A stretch of DNA of 63,998 nucleotides. It comes from an uncultured Clostridia bacterium (GTDB lineage: Bacteria; Bacillota; Clostridia; Lachnospirales; Lachnospiraceae). How positions within the stretch are numbered: the stretch's first letter is position 1; each line of letters starts with the position of its first letter. The position numbers and the translations under genes were made by a program. Where the stretch lies: NCBI GenBank assembly GCA_945992055.1, contig CAMFVG010000109.1, forward strand, positions 1-63,998, in the 5' to 3' direction. Positions 19,439 through 28,781 of this stretch are shown here, piece by piece. The notes beneath the pieces are model-generated. The model was not told the origin of the DNA. It made no database searches and saw only the letters and a program-made list of their open reading frames with translations.

Positions 19439-21901
19439 ATGACACAAAATAGTTTTGATAAAGTAGAATTTCAGAAAAAGGTAAAAAATAACGTAAAACG
19501 TTTATACAGAAAAACAATTGAAGAAGCAACAGAGCAGCAACGTTTCCAAGCAGTCTCCTATGCAGTGAAGGAAAGCATTATTGACAAATGGTTGGCAACA
19601 CAAGAGCAGTATAAAAAAGATGACCCAAAGACTGTTTACTATATGTCTATGGAATTCCTAATGGGAAGAGCGTTAGGAAACAATTTAATTAACTTAACGT
19701 CTTACAAAGAAGTTCGCGAAGCGTTAGATGAAATGGGAATCAACCTAAATGCAATAGAAGATGAAGAACCGGACGCAGCGCTTGGTAATGGTGGTCTTGG
19801 ACGTTTGGCCGCGTGCTTTTTGGATTCTTTGGCGTCTCTTGGATATGCAGCTTACGGCTGCGGTATCCGTTATCGCTATGGTATGTTTAAACAAAAAATT
19901 AAAGACGGATATCAAGTGGAGACCCCGGACAATTGGTTAAAAGAAGGGAATCCATTCGAGGTTCGCCGAGATGAATATGCGAAAGAAGTGCGTTTCGGAG
20001 GAAATATTCGCATAGAAAAAGATCCGAAAACCGGACGTGACAAGTTCATCCAGGAAAATTATGAATCAGTACTTGCAGTGCCTTATGATATGCCAATTGT
20101 TGGATACAATAATAATATTGTAAATACACTTCGTATCTGGGATGCGAAAGCAATTACGGAATTCCAGTTAGATCATTTTGATCGCGGAGAATATCAAAAA
20201 GCAATTGAGCAAGAAAATCTTGCGAAGACAATTGTAGAAGTTTTATATCCAAATGATAATCATTATGCAGGAAAAGAACTTCGATTAAAACAACAGTATT
20301 TCTTTATTTCTGCAAGTTTGCAGGAAGCGATTGCAAAATATAAGAGAGATCATGAAGACATTAGAAAATTCCATGAGAAAGTGACGATTCAAATGAACGA
20401 CACACACCCAACCGTTTCTGTTGCAGAACTCATGAGACTTCTTATGGATGAAGAAGGCCTTGAATGGGATGAGGCATGGGAAGTTACAACGAAAACTTGT
20501 GCTTATACAAACCACACAATTATGGCAGAAGCATTGGAAAAATGGCCAATTGATTTGTTCAAGAGATTACTTCCACGTGTCTACCAGATTGTGGAAGAAA
20601 TTGATCGTCGTTTTGTTGCAGAAATTAGAGCGAAATATCCTGGAAACGAAGAAAAGGTTCGAAAAATGGCAATTTTGTATGACGGACAGGTGAAAATGGC
20701 ACACCTTGCAATCGCTGCAGGTTATTCTGTAAACGGTGTTGCTGCGCTTCATACAGAAATTTTAAAGAAACAGGAACTTAAAGATTTCTATGAAATGATG
20801 CCACTGAAGTTTAACAACAAAACCAATGGTATTACACAGAGAAGATTTTTATTACACGGAAATCCACTGTTGGCAGATTGGGTAACGGCGCATATCGGAG
20901 ATGGATGGATTACAGACCTTTCGCAAATGGCAAAATTAAAACCGCTTGCAGAGGATCCACAGGCAAGAAAAGAGTTTATGGATATCAAATATCAGAATAA
21001 AATCCGCCTTGCTGACTATATTTTGAAACATAATGGTGTTGAAGTTGATCCAAACTCCATCTTTGATGTGCAGGTTAAGAGATTGCATGAATATAAGCGT
21101 CAATTCCTTAATATTTTGCATGTTATGTATTTGTATAATCAAATTAAGGATCATCCGGAGATGTCGTTCTATCCAAGAACCTTTATCTTTGGTGCAAAAG
21201 CAGCAGCTGGTTATAAACGTGCGAAGCAAACAATTAAGCTAATTAATTCAGTGGCTGATGTAATCAATAACGATGCAAGTATTAACGGAAAGATTAAAGT
21301 AGTATTTATTGAAGATTACCGTGTATCAAATGCAGAATGGATTTTTGCGGCGGCAGATGTCAGTGAACAAATCTCAACAGCTTCGAAAGAGGCTTCCGGT
21401 ACAGGAAACATGAAATTTATGTTGAATGGTGCACCAACGTTGGGAACAATGGACGGCGCCAATGTAGAGATTGTAGAAGAAGTTGGTCTTGAAAATGCAT
21501 TCATCTTTGGTTTAAGTTCAGACGAAGTTATTCGCTATGAAAACCAAGGAGGATACAATCCAATTGATATCTATTTCAACGACTGGGATATCAAGCGAGT
21601 GGTTGACCAATTGGTGGATGGAACTTATGCAAACGGAGATAGAGAGTTATACAGAGACCTTTATAATTCACTTCTTAATACACAATGCAGCGACAGAGCA
21701 GATACGTACTTCATCTTAAAAGATTTCAGAAGCTATGCAGAAGCACAAAGGCGTGTGGAAGAAGCGTATAGAGATCAGGATAGATGGTCAAAAATGGCTC
21801 TTTTAAATACTGCTTCATGTGGTAAGTTTACATCGGACAGAACGATTCAAGAGTATGTGGATGATATTTGGAAACTTGATAAAGTAGTTGTAGAAATGTA
21901 A
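19439..21901 (+). CDS. glgP: Glycogen/starch phosphorylase
   Basis: 'EASGTGNMKFMLNGAPTLGTMDGANVEI' PLP-site motif; start likely ATG 19439. Confidence 0.95.
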   Translation: MTQNSFDKVEFQKKVKNNVKRLYRKTIEEATEQQRFQAVSYAVKESIIDKWLATQEQYKKDDPKTVYYMSMEFLMGRALGNNLINLTSYKEVREALDEMGINLNAIEDEEPDAALGNGGLGRLAACFLDSLASLGYAAYGCGIRYRYGMFKQKIKDGYQVETPDNWLKEGNPFEVRRDEYAKEVRFGGNIRIEKDPKTGRDKFIQENYESVLAVPYDMPIVGYNNNIVNTLRIWDAKAITEFQLDHFDRGEYQKAIEQENLAKTIVEVLYPNDNHYAGKELRLKQQYFFISASLQEAIAKYKRDHEDIRKFHEKVTIQMNDTHPTVSVAELMRLLMDEEGLEWDEAWEVTTKTCAYTNHTIMAEALEKWPIDLFKRLLPRVYQIVEEIDRRFVAEIRAKYPGNEEKVRKMAILYDGQVKMAHLAIAAGYSVNGVAALHTEILKKQELKDFYEMMPLKFNNKTNGITQRRFLLHGNPLLADWVTAHIGDGWITDLSQMAKLKPLAEDPQARKEFMDIKYQNKIRLADYILKHNGVEVDPNSIFDVQVKRLHEYKRQFLNILHVMYLYNQIKDHPEMSFYPRTFIFGAKAAAGYKRAKQTIKLINSVADVINNDASINGKIKVVFIEDYRVSNAEWIFAAADVSEQISTASKEASGTGNMKFMLNGAPTLGTMDGANVEIVEEVGLENAFIFGLSSDEVIRYENQGGYNPIDIYFNDWDIKRVVDQLVDGTYANGDRELYRDLYNSLLNTQCSDRADTYFILKDFRSYAEAQRRVEEAYRDQDRWSKMALLNTASCGKFTSDRTIQEYVDDIWKLDKVVVEM

Positions 21902-21911
21902 TAAATAATAA

Positions 21912-21943
21912 AAGCCTCCCATATAATATTGTATGGGAGGCTT
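21912..21943 (+). promoter_or_regulatory. Perfect 12-bp stem-loop containing the spoIID Shine-Dalgarno
   Basis: AAGCCTCCCATA-taatattg-TATGGGAGGCTT; GGGAGG 21935-21940, ATG 21949; only a weak U tract follows. Confidence 0.7.
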
Positions 21944-21948
21944 GTCTT

Positions 21949-22779
21949 ATGTTGCAAAAATTCAAGAAAGTTTTGGCAATAATCACCATAATTGTATTGT
22001 TGCCTTATATTTTTACCGTGTTCATGAATGGTAGAAGAACGGGAAAAGAAGAGGAGGTTGATGCCAAAGAGGCACTTCTCAAGCAGCATTGCATCGGTGT
22101 TTTAGCAAAAGAAGTATCTTCAGACTACGAAGATGAAATGCTAAAAGTGCAGGCATTGTTGGTCAGAACCACGATATATAAGCAAGTGGAAGAATTAGGA
22201 GAGGATATTACAAAACAAGAAGATTTTGGTAAAATAGAGGAGATAGAAAAATCCTGGTATAGAAAATTAGAGCAAATATGGAATGATACCGAAGGCCAGG
22301 TGATTATGTACGAAGGAAAACTAGCGCTGGTTCCGTTTCATCAGGTGAGTAATGGAAAAACCCGTAATGGAGAGGAAGTTTTAGGGAGTCAAGACTACCC
22401 ATACTTAAAAATGAAAGAGTGCCCCAAAGATGTAGAGGCCGTGAATCAAATGGAAAGCAAATTTATCGAGGTAAAAGGTGCAAAGGTAGAAAAATATGAT
22501 GAGGCCGGATATGCCTTGCATGTCAAGGTGGGAGAAGAAACATGCACCGGCGAAAGTTTTCGAGATACATATCAGTTGGCATCCAGTTGTTTTGAACTGC
22601 AAGAATTTGAGAAAAATACGCGTGTAATCACGAAAGGTGTAGGACACGGCCTTGGTCTTAGTCAATATACTGCAAATGAAATGGCAAAAGAAGGAAAAGG
22701 ATATAAAGAAATCTTACAGTACTTTTTTGAAGGAACAGAGATCAAAGAGGTTGCAGAAATTTTGTGGAAGATAGAATAA
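21949..22779 (+). CDS. spoIID: Stage II sporulation protein D (SpoIID)
   Basis: 'GVGHGLGLSQYTANEMAKEGKGYKEILQYFFEGTEI' C-terminal signature; N-terminal TM. Confidence 0.9.
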   Translation: MLQKFKKVLAIITIIVLLPYIFTVFMNGRRTGKEEEVDAKEALLKQHCIGVLAKEVSSDYEDEMLKVQALLVRTTIYKQVEELGEDITKQEDFGKIEEIEKSWYRKLEQIWNDTEGQVIMYEGKLALVPFHQVSNGKTRNGEEVLGSQDYPYLKMKECPKDVEAVNQMESKFIEVKGAKVEKYDEAGYALHVKVGEETCTGESFRDTYQLASSCFELQEFEKNTRVITKGVGHGLGLSQYTANEMAKEGKGYKEILQYFFEGTEIKEVAEILWKIE

Positions 22780-22812
22780 GGCTATCGCTTTCTGGCAAAA
22801 ATAAAGCCAGAG

Positions 22813-23496
22813 GTGATGAATATGAGAAGAGATAAAAGTGCAGCAGTTGGACTTGTGATTTTCTTTGTAGCGATGATTACAATTGTTGGAGCCGTTATAT
22901 TTACTAATTACAAGGGAAAATCAAAAGAAGATCTGGCAAAAACAGAAGAAGAGCAACCAAAAACAGAAGAGGAAAAAAAGGAACCGGCACAAATTACACA
23001 AGGAGATTCTGTGCAAGCGGAAATTACAAAACCAAGCAATCCAATCGTAGAGACTCCAGTGAAAGAGAAGTCCTTGTCTTTTTCTGACACAACAACCTTG
23101 GCATGGCCTATAGAAGGAAATGTATTGATGAGTTATAGTATGGATCAGACCATTTATTTTGCGACATTAGATCAATACAAATACAACCCGGCATTGGTAA
23201 TTGGTGGTCAGGTAGGACAAGAAGTACAAGCAGTTGAAGATGGTGAAGTGGTAGAGATAAAAAACGAAGCAGAAACGGGAACCACAGTAACGATTCACAT
23301 GGGTGATGGATACCATGCCATTTACGGGCAGTTAGGTGAAGTCTATGTGGAAAAAGGAAAACGAGTTGCACAGGGAGATATTATAGGTAGTTTGGGGGAG
23401 CCAACTAAATATTACTCGACAGAAGGATGCAATTTATATTTTCAACTATTAAAGGATGGAAATCCAATAAATCCATTAGAATATTTAGATATATAA
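22813..23496 (+). CDS. M23/LytM-domain membrane protein, SpoIIQ-like
   Basis: N-terminal TM, LytM fold pattern 'VGQEVQAVEDGEVVEIKNEAETGTTVTIHMGDGYHAIYGQL', directly after spoIID. Confidence 0.75.
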   Translation: MMNMRRDKSAAVGLVIFFVAMITIVGAVIFTNYKGKSKEDLAKTEEEQPKTEEEKKEPAQITQGDSVQAEITKPSNPIVETPVKEKSLSFSDTTTLAWPIEGNVLMSYSMDQTIYFATLDQYKYNPALVIGGQVGQEVQAVEDGEVVEIKNEAETGTTVTIHMGDGYHAIYGQLGEVYVEKGKRVAQGDIIGSLGEPTKYYSTEGCNLYFQLLKDGNPINPLEYLDI

Positions 23497-23505
23497 TACA
23501 TGAGA

Positions 23506-23530
23506 GTGCGCTATTTGAGCGCACTCTTTT
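23506..23530 (+). terminator. Probable terminator
   Basis: GAGTGCGC-tatttga-GCGCACTC-TTTTTT. Confidence 0.75.
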
Positions 23531-23598
23531 TTCTTGACTTTCTAGAAGAAGCATTAGATAATAAGAAAAGAATAATATGGAGAAAGGCTAGATGTAAT

Positions 23599-24156
23599 AT
23601 GAAGAAGAGACAAGGAATACTTATTGGAGTAATTGCAGCGATTGTTTTAGTGGTGACAGGTATTGCTTTTGGGATTTTTGGTTCGGGAGAACAAAAACAA
23701 GACTCTGCAATTCGTAAATATAAAGGTCTTGAAAAAATTGAATATATCAAATATTCAAATGGAGAAGAGGAAGACGTACTGATTAAGAAAGATGGCGCAT
23801 GGATATGGAAAGAAGATCCGGAATTGAAGGTAGATCAAGAATATGTTGCCGCACAAGTCAGCAGTATAAGTAACTATTTGAAAATAGAAAAACTCGAAGA
23901 AAATGGGAAACTAAAAAGTTTCGGATTGAAAGATTCTGAAATTAGCATGACACTTAAGGATAGTAGAGGAAGAAAGATTACAATTTCTTTGGGAGATATG
24001 TATACAGAGGATTCCTATTATGCTCAAATAGGAAACTCAAATAATATTTATGTGGTTTCAGGAGAAGTCATGTCGGTTATTGATAATTTGGTTGCACAAA
24101 AAGTTGTGGCACAGGAACCGGATAGAGAAACCTATACAATGGAAGAAGTAGAATAA
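23599..24156 (+). CDS. DUF4340-like protein
   Basis: N-terminal TM, 'KYSNGEEEDVLIKKDGAWIWKEDPELKVDQEYV'; ATG 23599 preferred over track start 23500, which overlaps a terminator. Confidence 0.7.
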   Translation: MKKRQGILIGVIAAIVLVVTGIAFGIFGSGEQKQDSAIRKYKGLEKIEYIKYSNGEEEDVLIKKDGAWIWKEDPELKVDQEYVAAQVSSISNYLKIEKLEENGKLKSFGLKDSEISMTLKDSRGRKITISLGDMYTEDSYYAQIGNSNNIYVVSGEVMSVIDNLVAQKVVAQEPDRETYTMEEVE

Positions 24157-24164
24157 GAGAAAGA

Positions 24165-24192
24165 ACAAGGTCGTGCTAGGCACGACCTTTTC
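24165..24192. terminator. Terminator between convergent genes
   Basis: AAGGTCGTGC-tag-GCACGACCTTTT. Confidence 0.8.
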
Positions 24193-24194
24193 AT

Positions 24195-24848
24195 TTATAA
24201 AAGAAATACATACATAACAATATAATGGCATACACTGCCACACATGACAAAAATATGAAAAATTTCATGGGATCCAAAGTTTTTGTGTATAGAATTAAAT
24301 ATAGGGAGTTTCAGTGCATAAATAACACCGCCAATGGTATAAATAATCCCACCTGCCAGAAGCCAACCAAAAGCACCGGATGAAAGGGCATCTAATAGGT
24401 TGGTAAAAGCCAATACACAGGTCCATCCCATTCCAATATATAATATAGAAGAAACCCATTTTGGACAAGTGATCCAAAGGAATTTTAGTAAAATTCCAAT
24501 AATGGCAAAGCTCCATACAATGGAAAGCAAAATTATGCCCGTTTTTCCTTTTAGGGAAATTAGGCATATCGGAGTATATGTTCCGGCAATCAAAACAAAA
24601 ATCATCATATGGTCTATTTTTCTTAGCCAAAGATTTATTTTTGGAGAAATGTCTAATGAATGGTAAGTAGTACTTGCTAAATATAATAAAATCATACTAA
24701 TTAAATATATAGACAATGAAATAAGATATATTTTATTTGGTTCTCTTGCTGCTTTAAACAGCAAAGGGATGCCTGACAAAATTGCCATTAACACACCTAT
24801 AAAATGAGTAATGGCGCTCCCCGGATCTTTCAAATGCTTTCTGTCCAT
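24195..24848 (-). CDS. Hemolysin III / YqfA-like (PAQR-type) membrane protein
   Basis: 'DPGSAITHFIGVLMAILSGIPLL' and 'KIDHMMIFVLIAGTYTPICLISL'. Confidence 0.9.
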   Translation of the reverse strand: MDRKHLKDPGSAITHFIGVLMAILSGIPLLFKAAREPNKIYLISLSIYLISMILLYLASTTYHSLDISPKINLWLRKIDHMMIFVLIAGTYTPICLISLKGKTGIILLSIVWSFAIIGILLKFLWITCPKWVSSILYIGMGWTCVLAFTNLLDALSSGAFGWLLAGGIIYTIGGVIYALKLPIFNSIHKNFGSHEIFHIFVMCGSVCHYIVMYVFLL

Positions 24849-25030
24849 AAATTTTCCTCCTTACAATACGACATGTAGTTTCAAAAACTATGTTTAATAC
24901 ATGCAAATACTACAACAAAACATCAACAAAGTCAAGGGGTTTATCTGGACTGATTAAAAAAACGCAAACTGGCAGTTTTTAATACTCCAGTTGAGTGATA
25001 AGATGTTAAAAAGACAGAGAGGAGAAAACA

Positions 25031-25641
25031 TGATGGAAAAGAGAAATGAAAGATTAATTAAAATAGCAGAAACGGCGTTAGTGGCTGCATTGTGTTATGT
25101 GGCATTTACTTTTTTGCAAATTAAGATTCCAATGCCTGGGGGAGATGCGACATCTTTACATATAGGAAATGCGGTGTGTGTGTTGGGAGCATTATTACTT
25201 GGCGGATGGTATGGAGGAATAGCAGGTGCTATTGGCATGGCTATTGCAGATATTATGGATCCAATTTACATCACAGTAGCACCAAAGACATTTGTTTTAA
25301 AATTGTGTATTGGATTGATTGTGGGATTAGTTGCTCACAAATTTGCAAAAATAAATGAAAGCACAGATAAGAAATATGTGTTCAAGTGGAGTGTGATTGC
25401 AGCAGTTGCAGGTTTGGGGTTTAATGTAATTGCAGATCCATTAGTAGGATATTTTTATAAACAATGGATTCTAGGACAGCCACAAGAGATGGCATCCATC
25501 CTTGCAAAGTGGAGCACAGCGACAACATTTGTAAATGCCGTTGTTTCTACAATTCTTGTAGCAGTTGTATATAATGCATTAAGACCGGCTCTGATAAAGA
25601 GCGGAATCTTAAAGATAGAAAAAAAGGAAACCAGCGAGTAA
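25031..25641 (+). CDS. ECF transporter S component
   Basis: 'AALCYVAFTFLQIKIPMPGGDATSLHIGNAVCVLGALLLGGWYGGIAGAIGMAIADI'; RBS GAGGAG before ATG 25031. Confidence 0.85.
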
Positions 25642-25655
25642 CTGGTTTCCTTTTT
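25624..25655 (+). terminator. Terminator overlapping the 3' end of the ECF gene
   Basis: GGAAACCAG-cgagtaa-CTGGTTTCC-TTTTT. Confidence 0.8.
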
Positions 25656-25660
25656 GATTT

Positions 25661-26197
25661 TTAGTAATTTTCTGCTCTTCTTTCAAAATAAGCTTTCGGA
25701 TGTGCACATGTTGGGCAAACTTCCGGAGCTTCTTCGCCAAAGTGAACATGACCACAATTGCGGCATTTCCAACCAAGAGGGGATTCACCTTTGAACGTGT
25801 TTCCTTCTTGAAGGTGTTTCAAGATTTTGTTATAACGTTCTTCGTGAGTTTTTTCTACTCCGGCAACGCGGCGGAATTTTTCAGCTAAATCATGGAATCC
25901 TTCTTCCTCAGCTTCGTCAGCCATGCGAGCGTACATGTTTGTCCATTCGTCATTTTCCCCTTCAGCAGCCCATATTAAGTTTTGAGCTGTGTCTCCAAGA
26001 CCATGGAATTCTTTGAACCACATCTTTGCGTGTTCTTTTTCTTGATCTGCTGTTTCTTGGAAAATAGCAGCAATTTGTTCAAATCCGGCTTTTTTTGCAA
26101 CGGAAGCAAAGTAAGTGTACTTATTACGAGCCATAGACTCACCTGCAAAAGCCTCCATTAAATTTTTTTCTGTTTTTGTTCCTGCATACTTAGACAT
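25661..26197 (-). CDS. Rubrerythrin (C-terminal rubredoxin domain)
   Basis: Ferritin-like ExxH helices then '[30 protein letters not shown]'. Confidence 0.95.
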   Translation of the reverse strand: MSKYAGTKTEKNLMEAFAGESMARNKYTYFASVAKKAGFEQIAAIFQETADQEKEHAKMWFKEFHGLGDTAQNLIWAAEGENDEWTNMYARMADEAEEEGFHDLAEKFRRVAGVEKTHEERYNKILKHLQEGNTFKGESPLGWKCRNCGHVHFGEEAPEVCPTCAHPKAYFERRAENY

Positions 26198-26217
26198 TTT
26201 AAAAATCCTCCTTTAGT

Positions 26218-26370
26218 TTAAGTTTCTTCAAATACATCCTTTCCCAATCCACAAATCGGGCAAAGGAAATCTTCCGGAACATCTTCCCAAGCAGTTCCCG
26301 GTGCAATTCCGTTATCCGGGTCGCCTGCTACAGGATCATATTCATAACCACAAGGACAAATATATTTCAT
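26218..26370 (-). CDS. Rubredoxin, 50 aa (absent from the ORF track)
   Basis: Translated from minus strand: [50 protein letters not shown]. Confidence 0.93.
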   Translation of the reverse strand: MKYICPCGYEYDPVAGDPDNGIAPGTAWEDVPEDFLCPICGLGKDVFEET

Positions 26371-26406
26371 AGTTTATGCCTTCCTTTCATTTTTTACATT
26401 CATAGC

Positions 26407-26949
26407 TTATGCGAAGTATCTCTTTAAAAGACCTTCAAATGCTTTGCCGTGACGAGCTTCGTCTCTAGCCATCTCATGAACTGTATCGTGGATAGCGTCA
26501 AGGCCAAGTTCTTTTGCGCGTTTTGCAAGATCAAATTTACCTGCAGTTGCACCATTTTCAGCATCTACTCTCATTTCAAGATTCTTCTTTGTGCTGTCAG
26601 TCACAACCTCACCCAATAATTCGGCAAATTTAGCTGCATGTTCAGCCTCTTCCCAAGCTGCTTTTTCCCAGTATAAACCGATTTCCGGATAACCTTCTCT
26701 GTGAGCAACTCTTGCCATAGCAAGGTACATACCTACTTCTGAACATTCTCCTTCGAAGTTGGCACGAAGATCCATAATAATATCTTCTCTTACGCCTTGT
26801 GCAACACCTACAACGTGTTCAGCAGCCCACGTCTTTTCTCCGGCTTGCTCTTTGAATTTTGTAGAAGGAACATTACATACAGGGCATTTTTCCGGTGCTG
26901 CATCTCCTTCATGAACATATCCACATACTGTACAAACAAATTTTTTCAT
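26407..26949 (-). CDS. Reverse rubrerythrin (N-terminal rubredoxin domain, C-terminal ferritin-like domain)
   Basis: [28 protein letters not shown] then ferritin-like region; ATG 26949 preferred over track start 27069. Confidence 0.92.
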   Translation of the reverse strand: MKKFVCTVCGYVHEGDAAPEKCPVCNVPSTKFKEQAGEKTWAAEHVVGVAQGVREDIIMDLRANFEGECSEVGMYLAMARVAHREGYPEIGLYWEKAAWEEAEHAAKFAELLGEVVTDSTKKNLEMRVDAENGATAGKFDLAKRAKELGLDAIHDTVHEMARDEARHGKAFEGLLKRYFA

Positions 26950-27050
26950 ATTTTTTTCTCCTTTTAATATATAATTATTTTTGATTTCTTTGTCAGCAAC
27001 TATATCAGTAATAGTTACTAATATCAATTTAGCACAATCACAAATGTTTG

Positions 27051-27440
27051 TCAATTGCTTTTTAAACATTTTTTGCAGGTTCCATAAAACATCATGGAAT
27101 GACTTTCAATAATCCCATCAAAATTTTTTCCTGCGGCATCGTTAATACAACCTAGTTCTTCTAATTCTAAATCAATTACTTCACCACACTTGTTGCAACA
27201 GAAGTGATAATGAGGAGCAGTGCGCCCGTCAAAGTGAACTCCGCCATTAGGAGTTGTAATTTTTACTGCTTCCCCTAAATCAACAAGTAAGTTTAAATTG
27301 CGGTAAACGGTTCCTAAACTAATATTAGGAAATTCTTGCCGCACACCCATGTACACCATGTCGGCAGTAGGATGATCACAAGAACTGTTGAGTAATTCTT
27401 TAATTGATTCTCTTTGTCTACTATATTTTAATACCGTCAA
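27051..27440 (-). CDS. perR: Fur family regulator, PerR-like
   Basis: '[16 protein letters not shown]' and 'FYGTCKKC' (two CxxC); TTG start with AAAGGAGG RBS; next to rubrerythrins. Confidence 0.85.
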   Translation of the reverse strand: MTVLKYSRQRESIKELLNSSCDHPTADMVYMGVRQEFPNISLGTVYRNLNLLVDLGEAVKITTPNGGVHFDGRTAPHYHFCCNKCGEVIDLELEELGCINDAAGKNFDGIIESHSMMFYGTCKKCLKSN

Positions 27441-27573
27441 AAAAGACCTCCTTTCATTATGATAATAACGATAATAGTTACTATAATTATAATATAAACT
27501 ATAGAAATTGATTTGTCAACAAAAAATAAAAAACAAGTTTTTGTTAAAATATTACACAAATGTTACAAAAAAG

Positions 27574-27602
27574 GTTGACATATTAAAAAAGTATTGCTAT
27601 AA
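27574..27602 (+). promoter_or_regulatory. SigA-type promoter TTGACA-N17-TATAAT
   Basis: TTGACAtattaaaaaagtattgcTATAAT upstream of the NlpC/P60 gene. Confidence 0.8.
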
Positions 27603-27667
27603 TGGCAATCGTGTTGCGCGTAATATTTATGTAACATTTTAAAAGCGAGACACAAATTGGAGGAATT

Positions 27668-28630
27668 ATGAAGTTGAAATTTGTGAGGAGAGGAATTTTT
27701 GTTGCAGCATTAGTAGCGTTATTTTTGATTCCGGCTCCAAAGAATGTCGCTGCAGAGGAAAAAACATTTGTATTACTCAATAAAAAAGAAATTGCAGACA
27801 AAAAAGATATAAATTGTTTAGTGAATGTAGCAGCAGAGATTAGAAAACAAGGAAATAAGGAAAGAAGTATTAAAATAGTAAGCACTGAAGATGTTAAATT
27901 TAACAACAAACTGCTTGATAAGGTTTTTGTAAAAACTGAAGGTGGACAGGCTTTGGTGTATGCGGAGCCGGCAGATGGCAGTGATTGGATTGGGAAAGTG
28001 TCTGAAAGAGCCGTCGTAAAGATTACAGAGCACGGAGAAGATTGGAGCATGATCAAATCCGGCAACGTAACGGGATATGTAAAAACGGGAAATTTGATTG
28101 TCGGTAGCGCAGCAATCGAGCAAGCAAAACAGGTTTTGACCAACGTATATCCACAGAAGGATATATATACCTTATCAGATAAGGAAATCAACGAAGCATT
28201 CCCATTCGGGGAAACAAAGGAAGAAGAAGCAATTAGAGTTGCTGCTGAAGAAGAAGTACAGAGAGCAGCTCGTGAAGCAATGCGAATTCAAAAAAGTGCT
28301 GAATTAGTTAGTTATGCAAAGCAGTTTATCGGGAATCCATATGTATATGGAGGAACAAGTTTGACAAGAGGAACTGATTGTTCCGGTTTTGTAAAAGGCG
28401 TATACAGACATTTTGGAGTGTCGTTGCCGAGGACATCTTCTGCAATGAGAAGAGTTGGTTATAGAGTCAGTGTTCAAGATATGCAACCGGGAGATATTGT
28501 CTGCTATGAAGGACATGTCGGAATTTATGCAGGGAACGGAAAAATTGTAAATGCGATTGATGAAAGAAAAGGAATTGGCATGTCAAATGCATATTACAAG
28601 CCGATTATCACAGTTAGAAGAATCTTCTAA
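27668..28630 (+). CDS. Secreted SH3 + NlpC/P60 endopeptidase
   Basis: Signal peptide; 'GNPYVYGGTSLTRGTDCSGFV', 'GHVGIYAGNGKIVNA'. Confidence 0.93.
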   Translation: MKLKFVRRGIFVAALVALFLIPAPKNVAAEEKTFVLLNKKEIADKKDINCLVNVAAEIRKQGNKERSIKIVSTEDVKFNNKLLDKVFVKTEGGQALVYAEPADGSDWIGKVSERAVVKITEHGEDWSMIKSGNVTGYVKTGNLIVGSAAIEQAKQVLTNVYPQKDIYTLSDKEINEAFPFGETKEEEAIRVAAEEEVQRAAREAMRIQKSAELVSYAKQFIGNPYVYGGTSLTRGTDCSGFVKGVYRHFGVSLPRTSSAMRRVGYRVSVQDMQPGDIVCYEGHVGIYAGNGKIVNAIDERKGIGMSNAYYKPIITVRRIF

Positions 28631-28644
28631 ATGGAGTTAGAAAA

Positions 28645-28680
28645 GGTATTTGTACAAAATGTACAAATACCTCTTTTTTT
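28645..28680 (+). terminator. Rho-independent terminator
   Basis: GGTATTTGTACA-aaa-TGTACAAATACC-TCTTTTTTT. Confidence 0.85.
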
Positions 28681-28710
28681 GTAGAAAATTGAAGAAAACG
28701 CAAGAAAAAG

Positions 28711-28781
28711 TTTTCCACACAAAAAAAGTTAAAAAACGTGATGAAATGGACTTTTGCACAAAGTTATCCACATTATCCACA
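28711..28781 (+). promoter_or_regulatory. DnaA-box cluster: TTTTCCACA 28711-28719, TTTTGCACA 28752-28760, TTATCCACA 28764-28772, TTATCCACA 28773-28781
   Basis: Four same-orientation matches to TTWTNCACA in 71 bp of intergenic sequence; two perfect boxes abut. Confidence 0.75.

Noticed and set aside
23436-23460. TEV-site-like peptide CNLYFQ in the M23 protein
   Set aside because: Chance resemblance; explained as the degenerate HLHFE strand of the LytM domain
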